From Chlorobaculum limnaeum (GTDB lineage Bacteria; Bacteroidota; Chlorobiia; Chlorobiales; Chlorobiaceae): a DNA stretch of 64,000 bases. Numbering within the stretch: the first letter of the stretch is position 1; each line of letters starts with the position of its first letter. Location of the stretch: contig NZ_CP017305.1 in NCBI RefSeq assembly GCF_001747405.1, positions 1,382,001 to 1,446,000 on the forward strand, read 5' to 3'. Both the position numbers and the translations under genes were made by a program. The notes beneath the pieces are model-generated. The model had not been told where the DNA came from, searched no databases, and saw only the letters and a list, made by a program, of their open reading frames with translations. This document shows positions 19,662 through 28,925 of the stretch, in pieces.

Positions 19662-20987
19662 ATGAAATCATTTCTGTCCAAATCCGGAGCGATTGTCGCC
19701 GGCCTCCTGCTGGCAGCGGCAAGCTTCAGTCCGCCGCTTCTGGCGGAAACTCCCGCGGCAGAAGCTGTCAACGCCTTCGCCATCGACAACTTCTTCCTGT
19801 TCATCTGCGCCGTTCTGGTGCTCTTCATGCAGGCAGGGTTCGCGCTGGTCGAAACCGGCCTGAACGCAGCCAAGAACACCGTTAACATCCTGTTCAAGAA
19901 CTTGATGGACATGGCGATTGGCGGCATTCTGTTCTACTTCATCGGCTATGGCCTGATGTATCCGGGTGAAGCCTTCAGCGGCGGATTCTTCGGATTCGGC
20001 AGCACTGGCATCAGCACCGACATGCCCGAAATCGCAGGCGGCAAGCTCTATCCCGCTGTCGATTTCCTCTTCCAGGTGGCCTTCGCCGCCACGGCTGCCA
20101 CGATCGTTTCGGGCGCGGTTGCGGGAAGGATGCAGTTCAAGGCGTACCTGATCTACTCGGCAGTCATCTCGGCGCTTGTCTATCCCGTCAGCGGTTTCTG
20201 GCTCTGGGGCGGCGGCTGGCTGAAAGCTCTCGGCTTCCATGACTTCGCCGGTTCGCTTCTGGTGCACGCGCTTGGCGGTTTCGCCGGTCTGGCAGGCGCT
20301 ATCGTGCTCGGCCCACGCATCGGAAGATTCAATGAAGACGGCACTCCTAACGCCATGCCTGGCCACAACCTGGCGCTCAGCACCCTTGGCGTGTTCATTC
20401 TCCTGATCGGCTGGTACGGCTTCAACCCCGGCAGCCAGCTTGCCATCGTCGGCGGCGACAACACTGCCGCGGTCATGAAAATTGCCGTCAACACCACCCT
20501 CGCAGCCTGCTCTGGCGCTGTAGTCGCGATGCTCTTCGCCTGGAGTCTCTTCAAGAAGCCTGACCTCACAATGGCGCTGAACGGCATGCTTGCCGGGCTG
20601 GTCGGCATCACGGCCAACTGCGACGTGGTCTCTTACAATGCGTCACTGATCATCGGCGGCGTGGCGGGTATACTGGTCGTGCTGGGCATCATGCTGCTCG
20701 ACAAGCTCAGAATCGACGACCCGGTCGGCGCATGGCCGGTGCATGGCCTGAACGGTATCTGGGGCGGCGTGGCTGCCTGGATCTTCGGCGGCCAGCCCAT
20801 GGCAGCCCAGCTCATCGGCTCACTCGTCCTTCCACTCTGGGGCTTCGCTACCATGTTCGTTCTGTTCCAGATACTCAAGGCTATCGGCATCCTGCGCGTC
20901 CACAAGGATGAGGAGATGAGGGGCCTCGATATTTCGGAACACGAAGAAGAAGCTTATTATGGCTTCGATATCTACACAACCCAGTAA
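19662..20987 (+). CDS. amt: Ammonium transporter Amt
   Basis: Amt is an inner-membrane ammonium channel. The 441-residue protein has an N-terminal signal-like hydrophobic segment ending near LLAE (residues 1-29). Eleven membrane helices follow, with the Amt signatures FFLFICAVLVLFMQAGFALVE near 45-65 and HALGGFAGLAGAIVLGPR near 202-219. The C-terminal cytoplasmic tail (RVHKDEEMRGLDISEHEEEA) matches the segment that contacts P-II. The P-II gene begins 21 bp downstream, so the pair forms the usual amt-glnK unit. No clear sigma-54 site was found upstream. Confidence 0.96.
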   Translation: MKSFLSKSGAIVAGLLLAAASFSPPLLAETPAAEAVNAFAIDNFFLFICAVLVLFMQAGFALVETGLNAAKNTVNILFKNLMDMAIGGILFYFIGYGLMYPGEAFSGGFFGFGSTGISTDMPEIAGGKLYPAVDFLFQVAFAATAATIVSGAVAGRMQFKAYLIYSAVISALVYPVSGFWLWGGGWLKALGFHDFAGSLLVHALGGFAGLAGAIVLGPRIGRFNEDGTPNAMPGHNLALSTLGVFILLIGWYGFNPGSQLAIVGGDNTAAVMKIAVNTTLAACSGAVVAMLFAWSLFKKPDLTMALNGMLAGLVGITANCDVVSYNASLIIGGVAGILVVLGIMLLDKLRIDDPVGAWPVHGLNGIWGGVAAWIFGGQPMAAQLIGSLVLPLWGFATMFVLFQILKAIGILRVHKDEEMRGLDISEHEEEAYYGFDIYTTQ

Positions 20988-21008
20988 CGCATTAAACGGA
21001 GCCCAGCA

Positions 21009-21350
21009 ATGAAATTTATCGTAGCAATGATACAGCCCCACAAGCTGCCGGACGTCAAGAAAAGTCTTGCCGCAGCGGGGATTCGCAAAATGACCGTTAC
21101 CAACGCACTCGGATGCGGCGCTCAGGGTGGATATACCGAGATCTATCGCGGCGTGCCAAGCGAGGTCAACCTCCTGAAAAAGATCAAGCTCGAAATCGCC
21201 GTCAACGAGGAGTTCGTTGACGCCACGGTCAAGGCGATCATTAACGGCGCAAAAACAGGTGAGATAGGTGACGGAAAAATTTTTATCTTCGATCTTCCGG
21301 AATGCATCCGGATCAGAACCGAGGAAAAAGGAAACGCCGCTATAGGCTAA
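21009..21350 (+). CDS. glnB: Nitrogen regulatory protein P-II (GlnB/GlnK family)
   Basis: A 113-residue P-II signal transducer that binds ATP/ADP and 2-oxoglutarate and gates Amt. Conserved regions are [17 protein letters not shown] at the N-terminus, the T-loop (residues about 37-55, GGYTEIYRG), the B-loop [10 protein letters not shown] near 83-92, and the C-loop IRIRT near 101-105. Residue 46 is Tyr as in E. coli GlnB, but position 51, the Tyr normally uridylylated in proteobacterial GlnB/GlnK, reads Ser (GVPSEVN). Regulation by GlnD uridylylation is therefore unlikely. A GGAG site precedes the ATG. Clustering with amt suggests a GlnK-like role. Confidence 0.95.
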   Translation: MKFIVAMIQPHKLPDVKKSLAAAGIRKMTVTNALGCGAQGGYTEIYRGVPSEVNLLKKIKLEIAVNEEFVDATVKAIINGAKTGEIGDGKIFIFDLPECIRIRTEEKGNAAIG

Positions 21351-21448
21351 ACCTGAGTACCTGTTCTTTCCGTGGCTCCCGAGTGGCGGGAGCCACAATT
21401 GAAAACACACAAACAAAACACCACAGTTAAACGAAAGGAGTTATTGTG

Positions 21449-22120
21449 ATGAAAAAGACAGCAAAACTGATTGCCCTCGCCGCAGTACTGTTCGCTGGTT
21501 TCGGCTCAAGCAACGCAATGGCCGATGAAGGTTTCAAGCTCGGCGCAGACGTCGTCAGCAGCTATGTCTGGAGGGGTAGCGATCTTGGCGATTCAGCCGC
21601 TATCCAGCCGAATCTTTCCTACACCTTCAAGAATGGCCTTTCCGTTGGCTTATGGGGTTCCTACGCCATCAGCGAGAACAACGCTGGTGACCGTTACAAA
21701 GAAGTAGACCTCACCATCAGCATGCCGGTCGGCCCTGTCACCCTTGCCGTGACCGACTACAACGCCAATCCCGAGGCAGGCAATACTTTCGACTTTGGCG
21801 ATGACGGCAACAACACCGTCGAAGTCAGCGCCAGCTACACCCATGAGAACATTGGCCTCATGGCAGGTGTGTTCGTCGCCGGTAACGACTACGACAACGC
21901 CGTGTACTGCGAAGCCAGCTACAAGTTCTACGATAAGAATGGTTACACCGCCAAAGCGGTTGCAGGCCTCGGAAGCGAGGATTATTATGGTGATCTGGAA
22001 GGCGAAAAAATTGCCCTGGTTAACACCGGTATCGCTGTCTCGAAGGACCGCTACACCGCTTCGGCCATCTACAACCCGGATACCGAAAAATCTTACCTGG
22101 TCTTCATGGCCTCGTTCTGA
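21449..22120 (+). CDS. Outer-membrane beta-barrel protein, TorF/Gcw_chp-like putative porin
   Basis: A 223-residue secreted protein with a signal peptide (KKTAKLIALAAVLFAGFGSS, cleavage probably after AMA near residue 25). The rest consists of alternating-polarity strands and ends in a terminal Phe (VFMASF), as is typical of outer-membrane barrels. The start of the mature part (GADVVSSYVWRGSDLGDSAA) matches the pattern of TorF/Gcw_chp proteins as recalled. AAAGGAG precedes the start; ATG at 21449 gives ideal spacing, with a GTG at 21446 directly before it. It follows amt-glnB by about 100 bp and may be part of the nitrogen-linked transcript. The function is unproven. Confidence 0.8.
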   Translation: MKKTAKLIALAAVLFAGFGSSNAMADEGFKLGADVVSSYVWRGSDLGDSAAIQPNLSYTFKNGLSVGLWGSYAISENNAGDRYKEVDLTISMPVGPVTLAVTDYNANPEAGNTFDFGDDGNNTVEVSASYTHENIGLMAGVFVAGNDYDNAVYCEASYKFYDKNGYTAKAVAGLGSEDYYGDLEGEKIALVNTGIAVSKDRYTASAIYNPDTEKSYLVFMASF

Positions 22121-22145
22121 GTGTGGAAACGTTCTTTGTTAGGTT

Positions 22146-22179
22146 AACAAAAAAGGAGCCAAGTGGCTCCTTTTTTGTT
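22146..22179. terminator. Rho-independent terminator after the porin-like gene
   Basis: A stem AAAAGGAGCC / GGCTCCTTTT with a 4-nt AAGT loop and an extended A/T-flanked stem is followed by six Ts. It ends the amt-glnB-porin run and could also act on the opposite strand. Confidence 0.9.
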
Positions 22180-22202
22180 TGAAAGTATTAGAAGACTAAC
22201 AG

Positions 22203-22235
22203 GATCTACACGACTTATAAGTCCTATAGGAGTTT
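22203..22235. repeat. Copy of a palindromic ACTTATAAGTCCTATA intergenic repeat
   Basis: The string GACTTATAAGTCCTATAGG is embedded in non-coding sequence. Related copies lie at 39266-39302 and 57023-57066, each just outside a gene end. Confidence 0.6.
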
Positions 22236-22263
22236 TGGAAACTGTCAACTGTCAATTCTTCCC

Positions 22264-23397
22264 TCAGATCGCCTTTTCGTAAATCACGTACTCCTTGTAG
22301 GGAACACCGCCGATCACTTTGGCGAGCTTGCTCATCGCTTCGTTGGACTTGAGCACCCAGCTCATCTCGCTGGCGAACAGGCCGTGCTTGCCACCATATT
22401 CTGAGATCCTCGCATTCATGATGCTGTCGATCCCCTTGTTACGGTACTCCGGCAGAACGCCCATCGTGATCGTCCTGAACATCGAGATATTTCGCTTGTA
22501 CCAGAGATACTTGACGAGCCCCCACGGCGTGAACGGGTTACCATTGACATGCTTGAGCGCCTGGTTGATGTCGGGCAGCGTCAGCGAAAAACCGATGGTC
22601 TTGCCGTTCCTGTCCTCGACAAAATAGATGAAGTGCGGATCAGCGAGCGGCTTGAGGCTTTTGGCCATGAAGTCAAACTCCTTGTCGGTCATGGGCACGA
22701 AGCCCCAGTTCTTCTCCCACGCCTTGTTGTAGATGTCCCTGATCTTCTCGATCTCGCTGTCGAAGTTTTTCATGTCCATGTCGCGGACGGTCAGTCCCTC
22801 CTTTTTCAGCACGTGCTGGGCGATTTTGCTCAGGCGGCTGATGTCGATCATTTTCTGGTCGATGTACCAGGCAAGCAGCTCCTGGCCGATCCTGTGACCG
22901 CTGTTCAGGCACAAGTCGTTGTAATACGGCGGGTTATAGAGCATCAGAAAGACCGGCGGGCTGTCGTAACCTTTCGTCAACATGCCGCACTGATCGTTCA
23001 TCGAGGGACTCACCGGCCCACGCATCGCGTCGAGGCCCTTGCTCTTGAGCCACATGGCTGCGGCCTCGAAGAGCGCATCGGCCACCTTCTGGTCGTTCAC
23101 GCACTCGAAAAATCCCCAGAAACCCACCTTGTCGTGGTGAATCTCGTTGTGGCGGCGATTCTGGATCGCGGCGATCGTGCCGAGCATGATGCCATCCCTC
23201 CAGGCCGTGAACATCGCCAGATCGGCATGTTCATAGAGCGGATAGCGTTCAGTGTCGAGCGTCTTCATGTAGTCCGAAATCACCGGCGGCACCCAGTTCC
23301 TGTTCAGTACAGGCTCTTTTCTGTAGACTTTCCAGGCGAACTTGATGAACTGTTTGCGCTCATGGCTGGTCTTGACCCGCCTGATTTCGATGCTCAT
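22264..23397 (-). CDS. GNAT-like N-acyltransferase-fold protein of unknown substrate
   Basis: A 377-residue protein with an N-terminal acyltransferase-like region (MSIEIRRVKTSHERKQFIKF) and a C-terminal GNAT core. Within that core, MGVLPEYRNKGIDSIM (near residues 316-331) resembles the acetyl-CoA-binding Q/RxxGxG/A loop. The pattern fits large conserved bacterial proteins often annotated as GNAT-superfamily or YghO-like (recalled). The open frame extends upstream to 23478, but the ATG at 23397 gives a conventional beta-strand N-terminus. No partner gene suggests a substrate. It runs on the same strand as the DUF2892 and DAHP-synthase genes upstream. Confidence 0.7.
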   Translation of the reverse strand: MSIEIRRVKTSHERKQFIKFAWKVYRKEPVLNRNWVPPVISDYMKTLDTERYPLYEHADLAMFTAWRDGIMLGTIAAIQNRRHNEIHHDKVGFWGFFECVNDQKVADALFEAAAMWLKSKGLDAMRGPVSPSMNDQCGMLTKGYDSPPVFLMLYNPPYYNDLCLNSGHRIGQELLAWYIDQKMIDISRLSKIAQHVLKKEGLTVRDMDMKNFDSEIEKIRDIYNKAWEKNWGFVPMTDKEFDFMAKSLKPLADPHFIYFVEDRNGKTIGFSLTLPDINQALKHVNGNPFTPWGLVKYLWYKRNISMFRTITMGVLPEYRNKGIDSIMNARISEYGGKHGLFASEMSWVLKSNEAMSKLAKVIGGVPYKEYVIYEKAI

Positions 23398-23474
23398 GAT
23401 GGTCGTTGAAGTGATGATGGAAACCGGGCGAGAGGAGCCTCTTCCAACGAAGAGACTCCTGCCTCGAACAGGAA

Positions 23475-23678
23475 TCATTCAAAAGCATGACCCGGCTTGA
23501 CCCCCGCAGCCTTGAGAATCCTGGCAAGGGGGCAGAAACCGGTAAACGCTGCCTGGAAGAGGTTCAGGCCGACAAAACCGGTGAACCAGAGCCAGTTCTG
23601 GTTGTGATAAATGGAGAGCAGAACGCTGGAGATCACGAAGAAACCCGCGACGGCATAGACAACTCTATCAATGTTCAT
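23475..23678 (-). CDS. Small two-TM protein, DUF2892 (YgaP transmembrane-domain-like)
   Basis: A 67-residue membrane protein with two hydrophobic segments ([18 protein letters not shown] and [20 protein letters not shown]) joined by a short loop. The ending [13 protein letters not shown] is characteristic of the DUF2892 family, which often accompanies rhodanese domains. No rhodanese is adjacent here. The function is unknown. It lies between the GNAT-like gene and the DAHP synthase gene on the same strand. Confidence 0.8.
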   Translation of the reverse strand: MNIDRVVYAVAGFFVISSVLLSIYHNQNWLWFTGFVGLNLFQAAFTGFCPLARILKAAGVKPGHAFE

Positions 23679-23726
23679 AGCTGTGCTGAATGGTTTTGGT
23701 TGATATAAATTCCGATGCCCTGGCCA

Positions 23727-24788
23727 TCAGGCTTTCGAGCGAACCTGCTTCATGAACCCGGCCCCATCCCGCAGCATCTTCTCGGTCTGCTCCCAAGAGA
23801 CGCACTCGTCGGTAATGGAGACGCCATACTTCAGCTCTTCCGGCTTCACCGGGAAAGGCTGGTTTCCGGAACAGATGTTGCTCTCGATCATGACACCCGC
23901 GATGCTCCGGTTGCCACGCTCCTTCTGGGCGAGAATATCCTCCCAGACTTTCAGCTGGTTACCGAACCTCTTGCCGGAGTTGGCATGACTGCAATCGACA
24001 AGGAGATACTCTGAAAGGTCTGCCTTGCGCAACTGCTTTTCGGCGGTGACGATGCTGTCGGCATCGTAGTTCGGCTTGCTGGAGCCCCCACGCAGCACGA
24101 GATGGCCGAAGGGATTGCCCTTGGTCGTAATGACGCTGCTGTGTCCTTCCTGATCGATGCCCAGGAAACTGTGCTGGTGCATGGCCGACCTGATGGCGTC
24201 GATGGCCACCTGAAGCCGTCCGTCGGTCGCGTTCTTGAAGCCGACCGGCATCGACAGGCCGCTCGCCATCTGGCGATGCGTCTGCGATTCGATCGTGCGG
24301 GCGCCGATAGCCGCCCAGCTGATGAGGTCTGCGACATACTGCGGCGAGATCGGATCGAGAAACTCCGTCGCTGCCGGCAAGCCCATTTCGTTCAGCTCGA
24401 TCAGCAGCTTGCGGGCATGGAACAGGCCGTGCTCGATGTCGTAGGTATCGTTGAGATGCGGATCGTTGATGAACCCTTTCCATCCGATAGTCGTCCTCGG
24501 CTTCTCGAAATAGACCCGCATGAGAATGCAGAACTCCGATTCGAGCTCTTTGCGCAAGGCGTGAAGGCGCGATGCGTAATCGCGAGCGGACTTGATGTCA
24601 TGGATGGAACAGGGACCGACAATGACCAGCATGCGGCTGTCCTTGCCGGAAAGAATATCTTCTACCTCGCGTCTGGCCTGGCAGACCGTATCGGCTATAT
24701 GCTCCGTGACGGGCAGCTTTTCTTTCAGCGCCCGCGGTGAACTCAGTCTGATGATTCTCGAAACTCGTAAATCCTGTAGTTGTTGCAT
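23727..24788 (-). CDS. 3-deoxy-7-phosphoheptulonate (DAHP) synthase, class I (AroFGH type)
   Basis: This enzyme condenses phosphoenolpyruvate and erythrose-4-phosphate as the first step of the shikimate pathway. The 353-residue protein is close in length to E. coli AroF/G/H. Conserved blocks include VGPCSIHD near 57-64, [16 protein letters not shown] near 90-106, and [31 protein letters not shown] and [10 protein letters not shown] carry metal and substrate ligands. Which aromatic amino acid inhibits it cannot be read from sequence here. It is probably a single-gene transcript; no aro cluster is adjacent. Confidence 0.95.
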   Translation of the reverse strand: MQQLQDLRVSRIIRLSSPRALKEKLPVTEHIADTVCQARREVEDILSGKDSRMLVIVGPCSIHDIKSARDYASRLHALRKELESEFCILMRVYFEKPRTTIGWKGFINDPHLNDTYDIEHGLFHARKLLIELNEMGLPAATEFLDPISPQYVADLISWAAIGARTIESQTHRQMASGLSMPVGFKNATDGRLQVAIDAIRSAMHQHSFLGIDQEGHSSVITTKGNPFGHLVLRGGSSKPNYDADSIVTAEKQLRKADLSEYLLVDCSHANSGKRFGNQLKVWEDILAQKERGNRSIAGVMIESNICSGNQPFPVKPEELKYGVSITDECVSWEQTEKMLRDGAGFMKQVRSKA

Positions 24789-24898
24789 TCGTAGTACTCA
24801 GAAAAATCGTCAATTATAATATGTCTGGAAGATAACAAATCAACCAGAATAACCGGAACCGCCACGTGTAAATTCCTTGCCGCTCCGGCTAGCCTACA

Positions 24899-24936
24899 AA
24901 CAGGAAAACCTGCCGCACCGGCAGGTTCTCCTGTTC
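24899..24936 (-). terminator. Long inverted repeat downstream of the ArsA-like gene
   Basis: AACAGGAAAACCTGCC and GGCAGGTTCTCCTGTT form a nearly perfect 16-bp stem around a 5-nt loop, about 30 bp past the ArsA-like stop on the minus strand. The following T run is short, so it may be a terminator or an RNA-stabilising hairpin. Confidence 0.6.
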
Positions 24937-24966
24937 CTCCAAAAAGGTATGAAAGAAAGGAGCGAC

Positions 24967-26154
24967 TTACTCCTTGGTAAAGTCGATATTCAGCCAGCCG
25001 CTCTCGAACGATGCGCCGGTAGACTCCATGCCGGCCAGGAAGATCGGAAGCGCCACGATCTTCTGGTAGTCGCCGATACGGATGGTGAGGTCATCGCCGA
25101 GCTTCATGATCTTCGGTTCCAGACCCATGCTCTCCATGAAAGGAAGCTTCACGCGAACCTTGTAGTGGCCGTCCGAGACCTTGGTGATATTGATCGGATC
25201 CTCCTTGAAGAAGATATCGAGCGGGTTCTCGTTGCCGTAAACCTTCTCGCCGACCTTGCGAAGCATTTCGAGACCGACCACCTCGTTGTTGAAGAGCGGC
25301 ACTTCGGCAACAGGAATCGGAGCGAAGGCGTTGTTGATCTGGTCGATATACTTCTGCTGGATGCCGCGCCACTGCTGGAAGTACGGGTCGGGGCTCTGGT
25401 CGGGCATGACGCGGTTGATGGTGATCCTGTCAACCGTGATGCCATAGAGGTTCAGGTAGGTCAATGCACGCATCGACTCCTTGATGACCATCTTCTCGGG
25501 GTTCATGACGAGGCGCATGGTGGTTTTGGAACCATCGGCAAGCAGGTCGATGATGCCCTCGGTCGAGGAGAAGAGGTTGTCGACCTTCTCGTATACCTCT
25601 TCGGGAGCGACGAAATCGTCGAGCTTCTTGACCTTCTTGGAGAGCGGGCGGATCATCGGTTTCACCATGTACTTCTCGATGTTGCGGATGAACTTGATGA
25701 ACCAGCCGAAGGTCTCGGGCAGCGAAAGCAGCCTGAGCGTTTCGCCGGTCGGCGCGCAGTCAACAACCAGAAGATCGAAATCTTTCTGCTCCTCGTTGTA
25801 ACGTTTGATATAGGAGAGCGAAAACAGCTCTTCCATGCCGGGCAGCACGCCCATCTCTTCGGCATAGACGCCTTCGATGCCGCGCGAAGCCATCAGGTGG
25901 GCGAAGTGCTCGCGAACCACGTCCCAGTTCAGGTTGAGATCGCCAAAAACGCTGACTTCCTGACCCCAGAGGTTTTCTGCGACCTTGACAGGCGATGGTC
26001 CGAGCTCTATGTCGAGAGAGTCACCAAGGCTGTGGGCCGGATCGGTCGACATGATGAGGGTCTTGTAACCCATATCTGCTGCTCTCAAGGCAGTCGCTGC
26101 CGCAACTGAAGTCTTGCCGACGCCGCCCTTGCCGGTGAAAATGATATTACGCAT
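24967..26154 (-). CDS. ArsA/Get3-like P-loop ATPase
   Basis: A 395-residue single-domain ATPase of the ArsA/GET3 family. The deviant Walker A GKGGVGKT is at residues 8-15, followed by the switch-I-like [13 protein letters not shown] and the switch-II region [14 protein letters not shown]-terminal beta-rich part from about residue 300 ([29 protein letters not shown]) matches the alpha-crystallin-like tail found in some ArsA homologues. The only cysteine is the one next to switch II, so the arsenite-binding Cys cluster of plasmid ArsA is absent. There is no arsB or arsR nearby. A membrane- or tail-anchored-protein targeting role is more plausible than arsenite export. The ATG at 26154 is chosen because upstream codons would precede the P-loop atypically. 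Confidence 0.87.
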   Translation of the reverse strand: MRNIIFTGKGGVGKTSVAAATALRAADMGYKTLIMSTDPAHSLGDSLDIELGPSPVKVAENLWGQEVSVFGDLNLNWDVVREHFAHLMASRGIEGVYAEEMGVLPGMEELFSLSYIKRYNEEQKDFDLLVVDCAPTGETLRLLSLPETFGWFIKFIRNIEKYMVKPMIRPLSKKVKKLDDFVAPEEVYEKVDNLFSSTEGIIDLLADGSKTTMRLVMNPEKMVIKESMRALTYLNLYGITVDRITINRVMPDQSPDPYFQQWRGIQQKYIDQINNAFAPIPVAEVPLFNNEVVGLEMLRKVGEKVYGNENPLDIFFKEDPINITKVSDGHYKVRVKLPFMESMGLEPKIMKLGDDLTIRIGDYQKIVALPIFLAGMESTGASFESGWLNIDFTKE

Positions 26155-26356
26155 ACGCTGTGTTAAATACCCTTTGTTGGTGGTTGAAGAAACTGTCTGT
26201 AACCCAGAAAAAACTGGACAAACGGTGCGCGCGAAAATTGAATGCTTAAGATAAAAAAAAACTGGCAATGACAAGCAGAACAACTGTCAAACTGTCACAG
26301 ATTCCTATCAGGATCACCGGCACGCTTGAATACCACTCGGAGGGTCTGCGATACGG

Positions 26357-27820
26357 TTAATTGCGCTGTTTTTTCGCTCCCCTCTTTCCACTTTTTTTGC
26401 CGCCCTTGTTTTTCTTGAGCGCCTTTTTCTTGACGGAACTCTTGCCAGCCTTCGCTTTCAGCTTGTTTTTTTTGCCTTTGAGTTTCGATGCGGATGATTT
26501 TTTGGATCCGTACTCGCTGACGGCCTTGAAGATTACCAGCTTCTGTCCGGATTTCAACCTGGAGCTTTTCAGATCGTTCCAGTCGATGATCTGGCTGACC
26601 GAAACGCCGTATTTGCGAGCCACGCGGGAAATCGTTTCGCCTTTCCTGACCACATGCGATTTCCGTCCCCGGCCACTGCTGATCACCTCATCCTTGCGCT
26701 CGACATCCCGGACCATGGTATAAAGGCGAACCTTTTCGGCGACCAGCTCAGGCTTGTAAGCATAAATATTCTGCTCTTTTTGCAGGAATGTCTGAATGTA
26801 TTGCTTTGGCAGCCTGATCATGTTTGGCCTGGATTCCGGAGCCGGAACAAGACCTGCCTTGTATTGCGGATTGAGGAATCTGATGTCCTCCATCGGCACG
26901 CCAAGCACCTCGTTGAGCTGTTCGAAGGTGAGCGCGTCCCTGACCGGAACCCTGCCGGTTTCAGAATAGAGGTATCCCGGTTGCGCCGGACGAATATTGT
27001 GCTCGCGGTAATAGTTCATGACGTAAGTCACCGCGATGAAAGCTGGAACGTAGCCGCGCGTTTCCTGCGGAAGGTAGGGCCATATCTCCCAGTAATCGCG
27101 AGCGCCGCCAGCTTTTCTTATGGCTCTCTGCACGGCGCCGGGTCCGGCATTGTATGCCGCGAGCGCGAGGAACCAGTCGCCAAACATGTCGTGCAGGTCG
27201 CGAAGATGCTCGCTCGCCGCCACGGTCGCCTTGTTGGGATCATAGCGATCTTCGATGAACGACGAGGAGTGCAACCCGTACATTTTGCCCGTACCGCTCA
27301 TGAACTGCCACAGACCGCGCGCCCCGGCGCGTGATACCGCCGTAGGGTTCAGCGCCGACTCGACGATGGCAAGGTTCTTCATTTCGGGAGGAATGCCGTA
27401 CTTCCTGAACGATTCGTCGAATAACGGAAAATAGATATGGGTCAGGCCAAGCACCTTCGAGATGAACTTCCGCTTGTCAACGGCATAGACACGGATGTAG
27501 CCTCGCACGTGCTCGTTGTAAACGAGATCGAACTCGCTTTTCCTGGCCAGGTCGGCGATTCTGGTAGCGTAAACCGAGTCGCTGAACTGTGGAATGAACT
27601 CTTTGGGGAGATAGTCGTAAGTTCCACCCTTTCCAGCGGGCGAAAACCGCTCATCCTGAAAATAGGTGGTGGTGACCAGGCTGTCGAGCATCTCCGAAAC
27701 ACGCGAAGCTCTCGCATTCGACGTGCTGTCGGACTCCTCGCCGAACGATACGGAGGAGATTGCGACAAACTGCAAGAATAGACAGACAAGAAATTGCCTG
27801 AACGGTAAAAAGCTTTTCAC
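26357..27820 (-). CDS. MltD-like lytic transglycosylase with LysM domain and Lys-rich tail
   Basis: A periplasmic murein lytic transglycosylase of about 487 residues. The order is: signal peptide (FLVCLFLQFVAISSVSFG), N-terminal region, SLT domain with catalytic Glu at about E154 (AIVESALNPTAVS) and GLWQFM plus AAYNAGPGAV motifs, then a LysM peptidoglycan-binding domain (HVVRKGETISRVARKYGVS) near 383-425. A very basic tail of about 50 residues rich in Lys, Ser and Gly ends the protein. The open frame begins at 28027 and includes an alternative start (MSRFLRFHAS) with its own hydrophobic stretch; the GTG at 27820 is preferred because it gives a conventional signal peptide, but no strong ribosome site settles it. 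Confidence 0.87.
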   Translation of the reverse strand: MKSFLPFRQFLVCLFLQFVAISSVSFGEESDSTSNARASRVSEMLDSLVTTTYFQDERFSPAGKGGTYDYLPKEFIPQFSDSVYATRIADLARKSEFDLVYNEHVRGYIRVYAVDKRKFISKVLGLTHIYFPLFDESFRKYGIPPEMKNLAIVESALNPTAVSRAGARGLWQFMSGTGKMYGLHSSSFIEDRYDPNKATVAASEHLRDLHDMFGDWFLALAAYNAGPGAVQRAIRKAGGARDYWEIWPYLPQETRGYVPAFIAVTYVMNYYREHNIRPAQPGYLYSETGRVPVRDALTFEQLNEVLGVPMEDIRFLNPQYKAGLVPAPESRPNMIRLPKQYIQTFLQKEQNIYAYKPELVAEKVRLYTMVRDVERKDEVISSGRGRKSHVVRKGETISRVARKYGVSVSQIIDWNDLKSSRLKSGQKLVIFKAVSEYGSKKSSASKLKGKKNKLKAKAGKSSVKKKALKKNKGGKKSGKRGAKKQRN

Positions 27821-28076
27821 AAGCCGGGCCGGGTTAACAGATGAGGGTGCAAGGGCAGCCTCGGATTCAAGACAAAAAAAGAATGAGCAGGAAACATAAC
27901 CAGAGCGTACGATTAATACAAGCAACCAAAACAAAGAGGCGTGAAAGCGCAGGAACCGGGACATCCCGAAAGCGTTAAAAAGAAACGACTTCAAGGATTT
28001 CAAGGGTAACATTACCTTCGTTGTCATTCTTGAAAGCCAAGAGAGAAACTGCCTGGCCGCGTCGACAAGCCATTCA

Positions 28077-28826
28077 TCACGCTCGATATCTGACTTTCCA
28101 GAGGAACAGCCCCGCCGCGTCGGCCGGTTTCAGGTTCGGCAGGCGGCGGGTGCTTTCGAGCATCTTCGCGAACTCCGCTTCGTCGATGCGCCCCATCCCG
28201 GTCTCAATCATCCCGGCCACCAGGAAGCGCACCATGCTGCGAAGGAAGCGGTTCGCCTCGATGCGGAAAACGTAGAAACGTCCGGAGCGGTACCAGCGGG
28301 CCGACGTCACCGTGCAGATGGTTCCCTGCTGATCCGGCCCCTCTTTCGAGAAGGCCGCGAAGTCGCGGGTTCCGGGCAACATCGCCGCCAGCCGGTTCAT
28401 CGCGGCAAAGTCGGGCCTGCCGCGCGAGCATCCGGCGAAGCGGCTGTCGATGGCCGACGGGTGTTCGAGCAAAAAGTAGCGGTACTCCCGCGAGGTGGCG
28501 CTGAAGCGGGCGTGGAACGAATCCGGCACCGGCCTCATCGCGGTGATGCGGATCGTCGGCGGCAAGAGCGAGTTGGCCGAGTGCATCAGGCGGCCAAGCT
28601 CCATCGCCGAGGCGGTGGCAAAGCTGGCCACCTGACCGCGAGCGTGCACCCCCTTGTCGGTTCTGCCCGCGCCGTCAATGCTAACATTCTCCTGCATGAT
28701 CCTGCCGAGCGCCGCCTCGATCGCCCCCTGCACCGTCGGCAGCGCGCCCGACTGGCGCTGCCAGCCCGAAAAATCCGTGCCGTCGTACTCGATCTCCATC
28801 CTGATGGTTCTCGCCGGTACTGTCAT
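28077..28826 (-). CDS. truA: tRNA pseudouridine synthase A (38-40)
   Basis: TruA makes pseudouridine at positions 38-40 of the tRNA anticodon stem-loop. The 249-residue protein opens with the family's EIEYDGTDFSGWQRQ segment. It carries the catalytic Asp (D57) in GAGRTDKGVHARGQ and ends with the conserved FLRSMVRFLVAGMIETG block. The length is normal. It is divergently arranged with the GH13-like gene across about 99 bp. Its stop is 257 bp upstream of the transglycosylase start on the same strand. Confidence 0.96.
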   Translation of the reverse strand: MTVPARTIRMEIEYDGTDFSGWQRQSGALPTVQGAIEAALGRIMQENVSIDGAGRTDKGVHARGQVASFATASAMELGRLMHSANSLLPPTIRITAMRPVPDSFHARFSATSREYRYFLLEHPSAIDSRFAGCSRGRPDFAAMNRLAAMLPGTRDFAAFSKEGPDQQGTICTVTSARWYRSGRFYVFRIEANRFLRSMVRFLVAGMIETGMGRIDEAEFAKMLESTRRLPNLKPADAAGLFLWKVRYRA

Positions 28827-28925
28827 CTCTTCGCGAATGCCTTTTTTGGTTCTGCTTAACTTTTCCCGATAATAATTATCTTTAGCCTGATTTTTCGCTT
28901 CGATCTATCCAGAAAATCCGACAGT

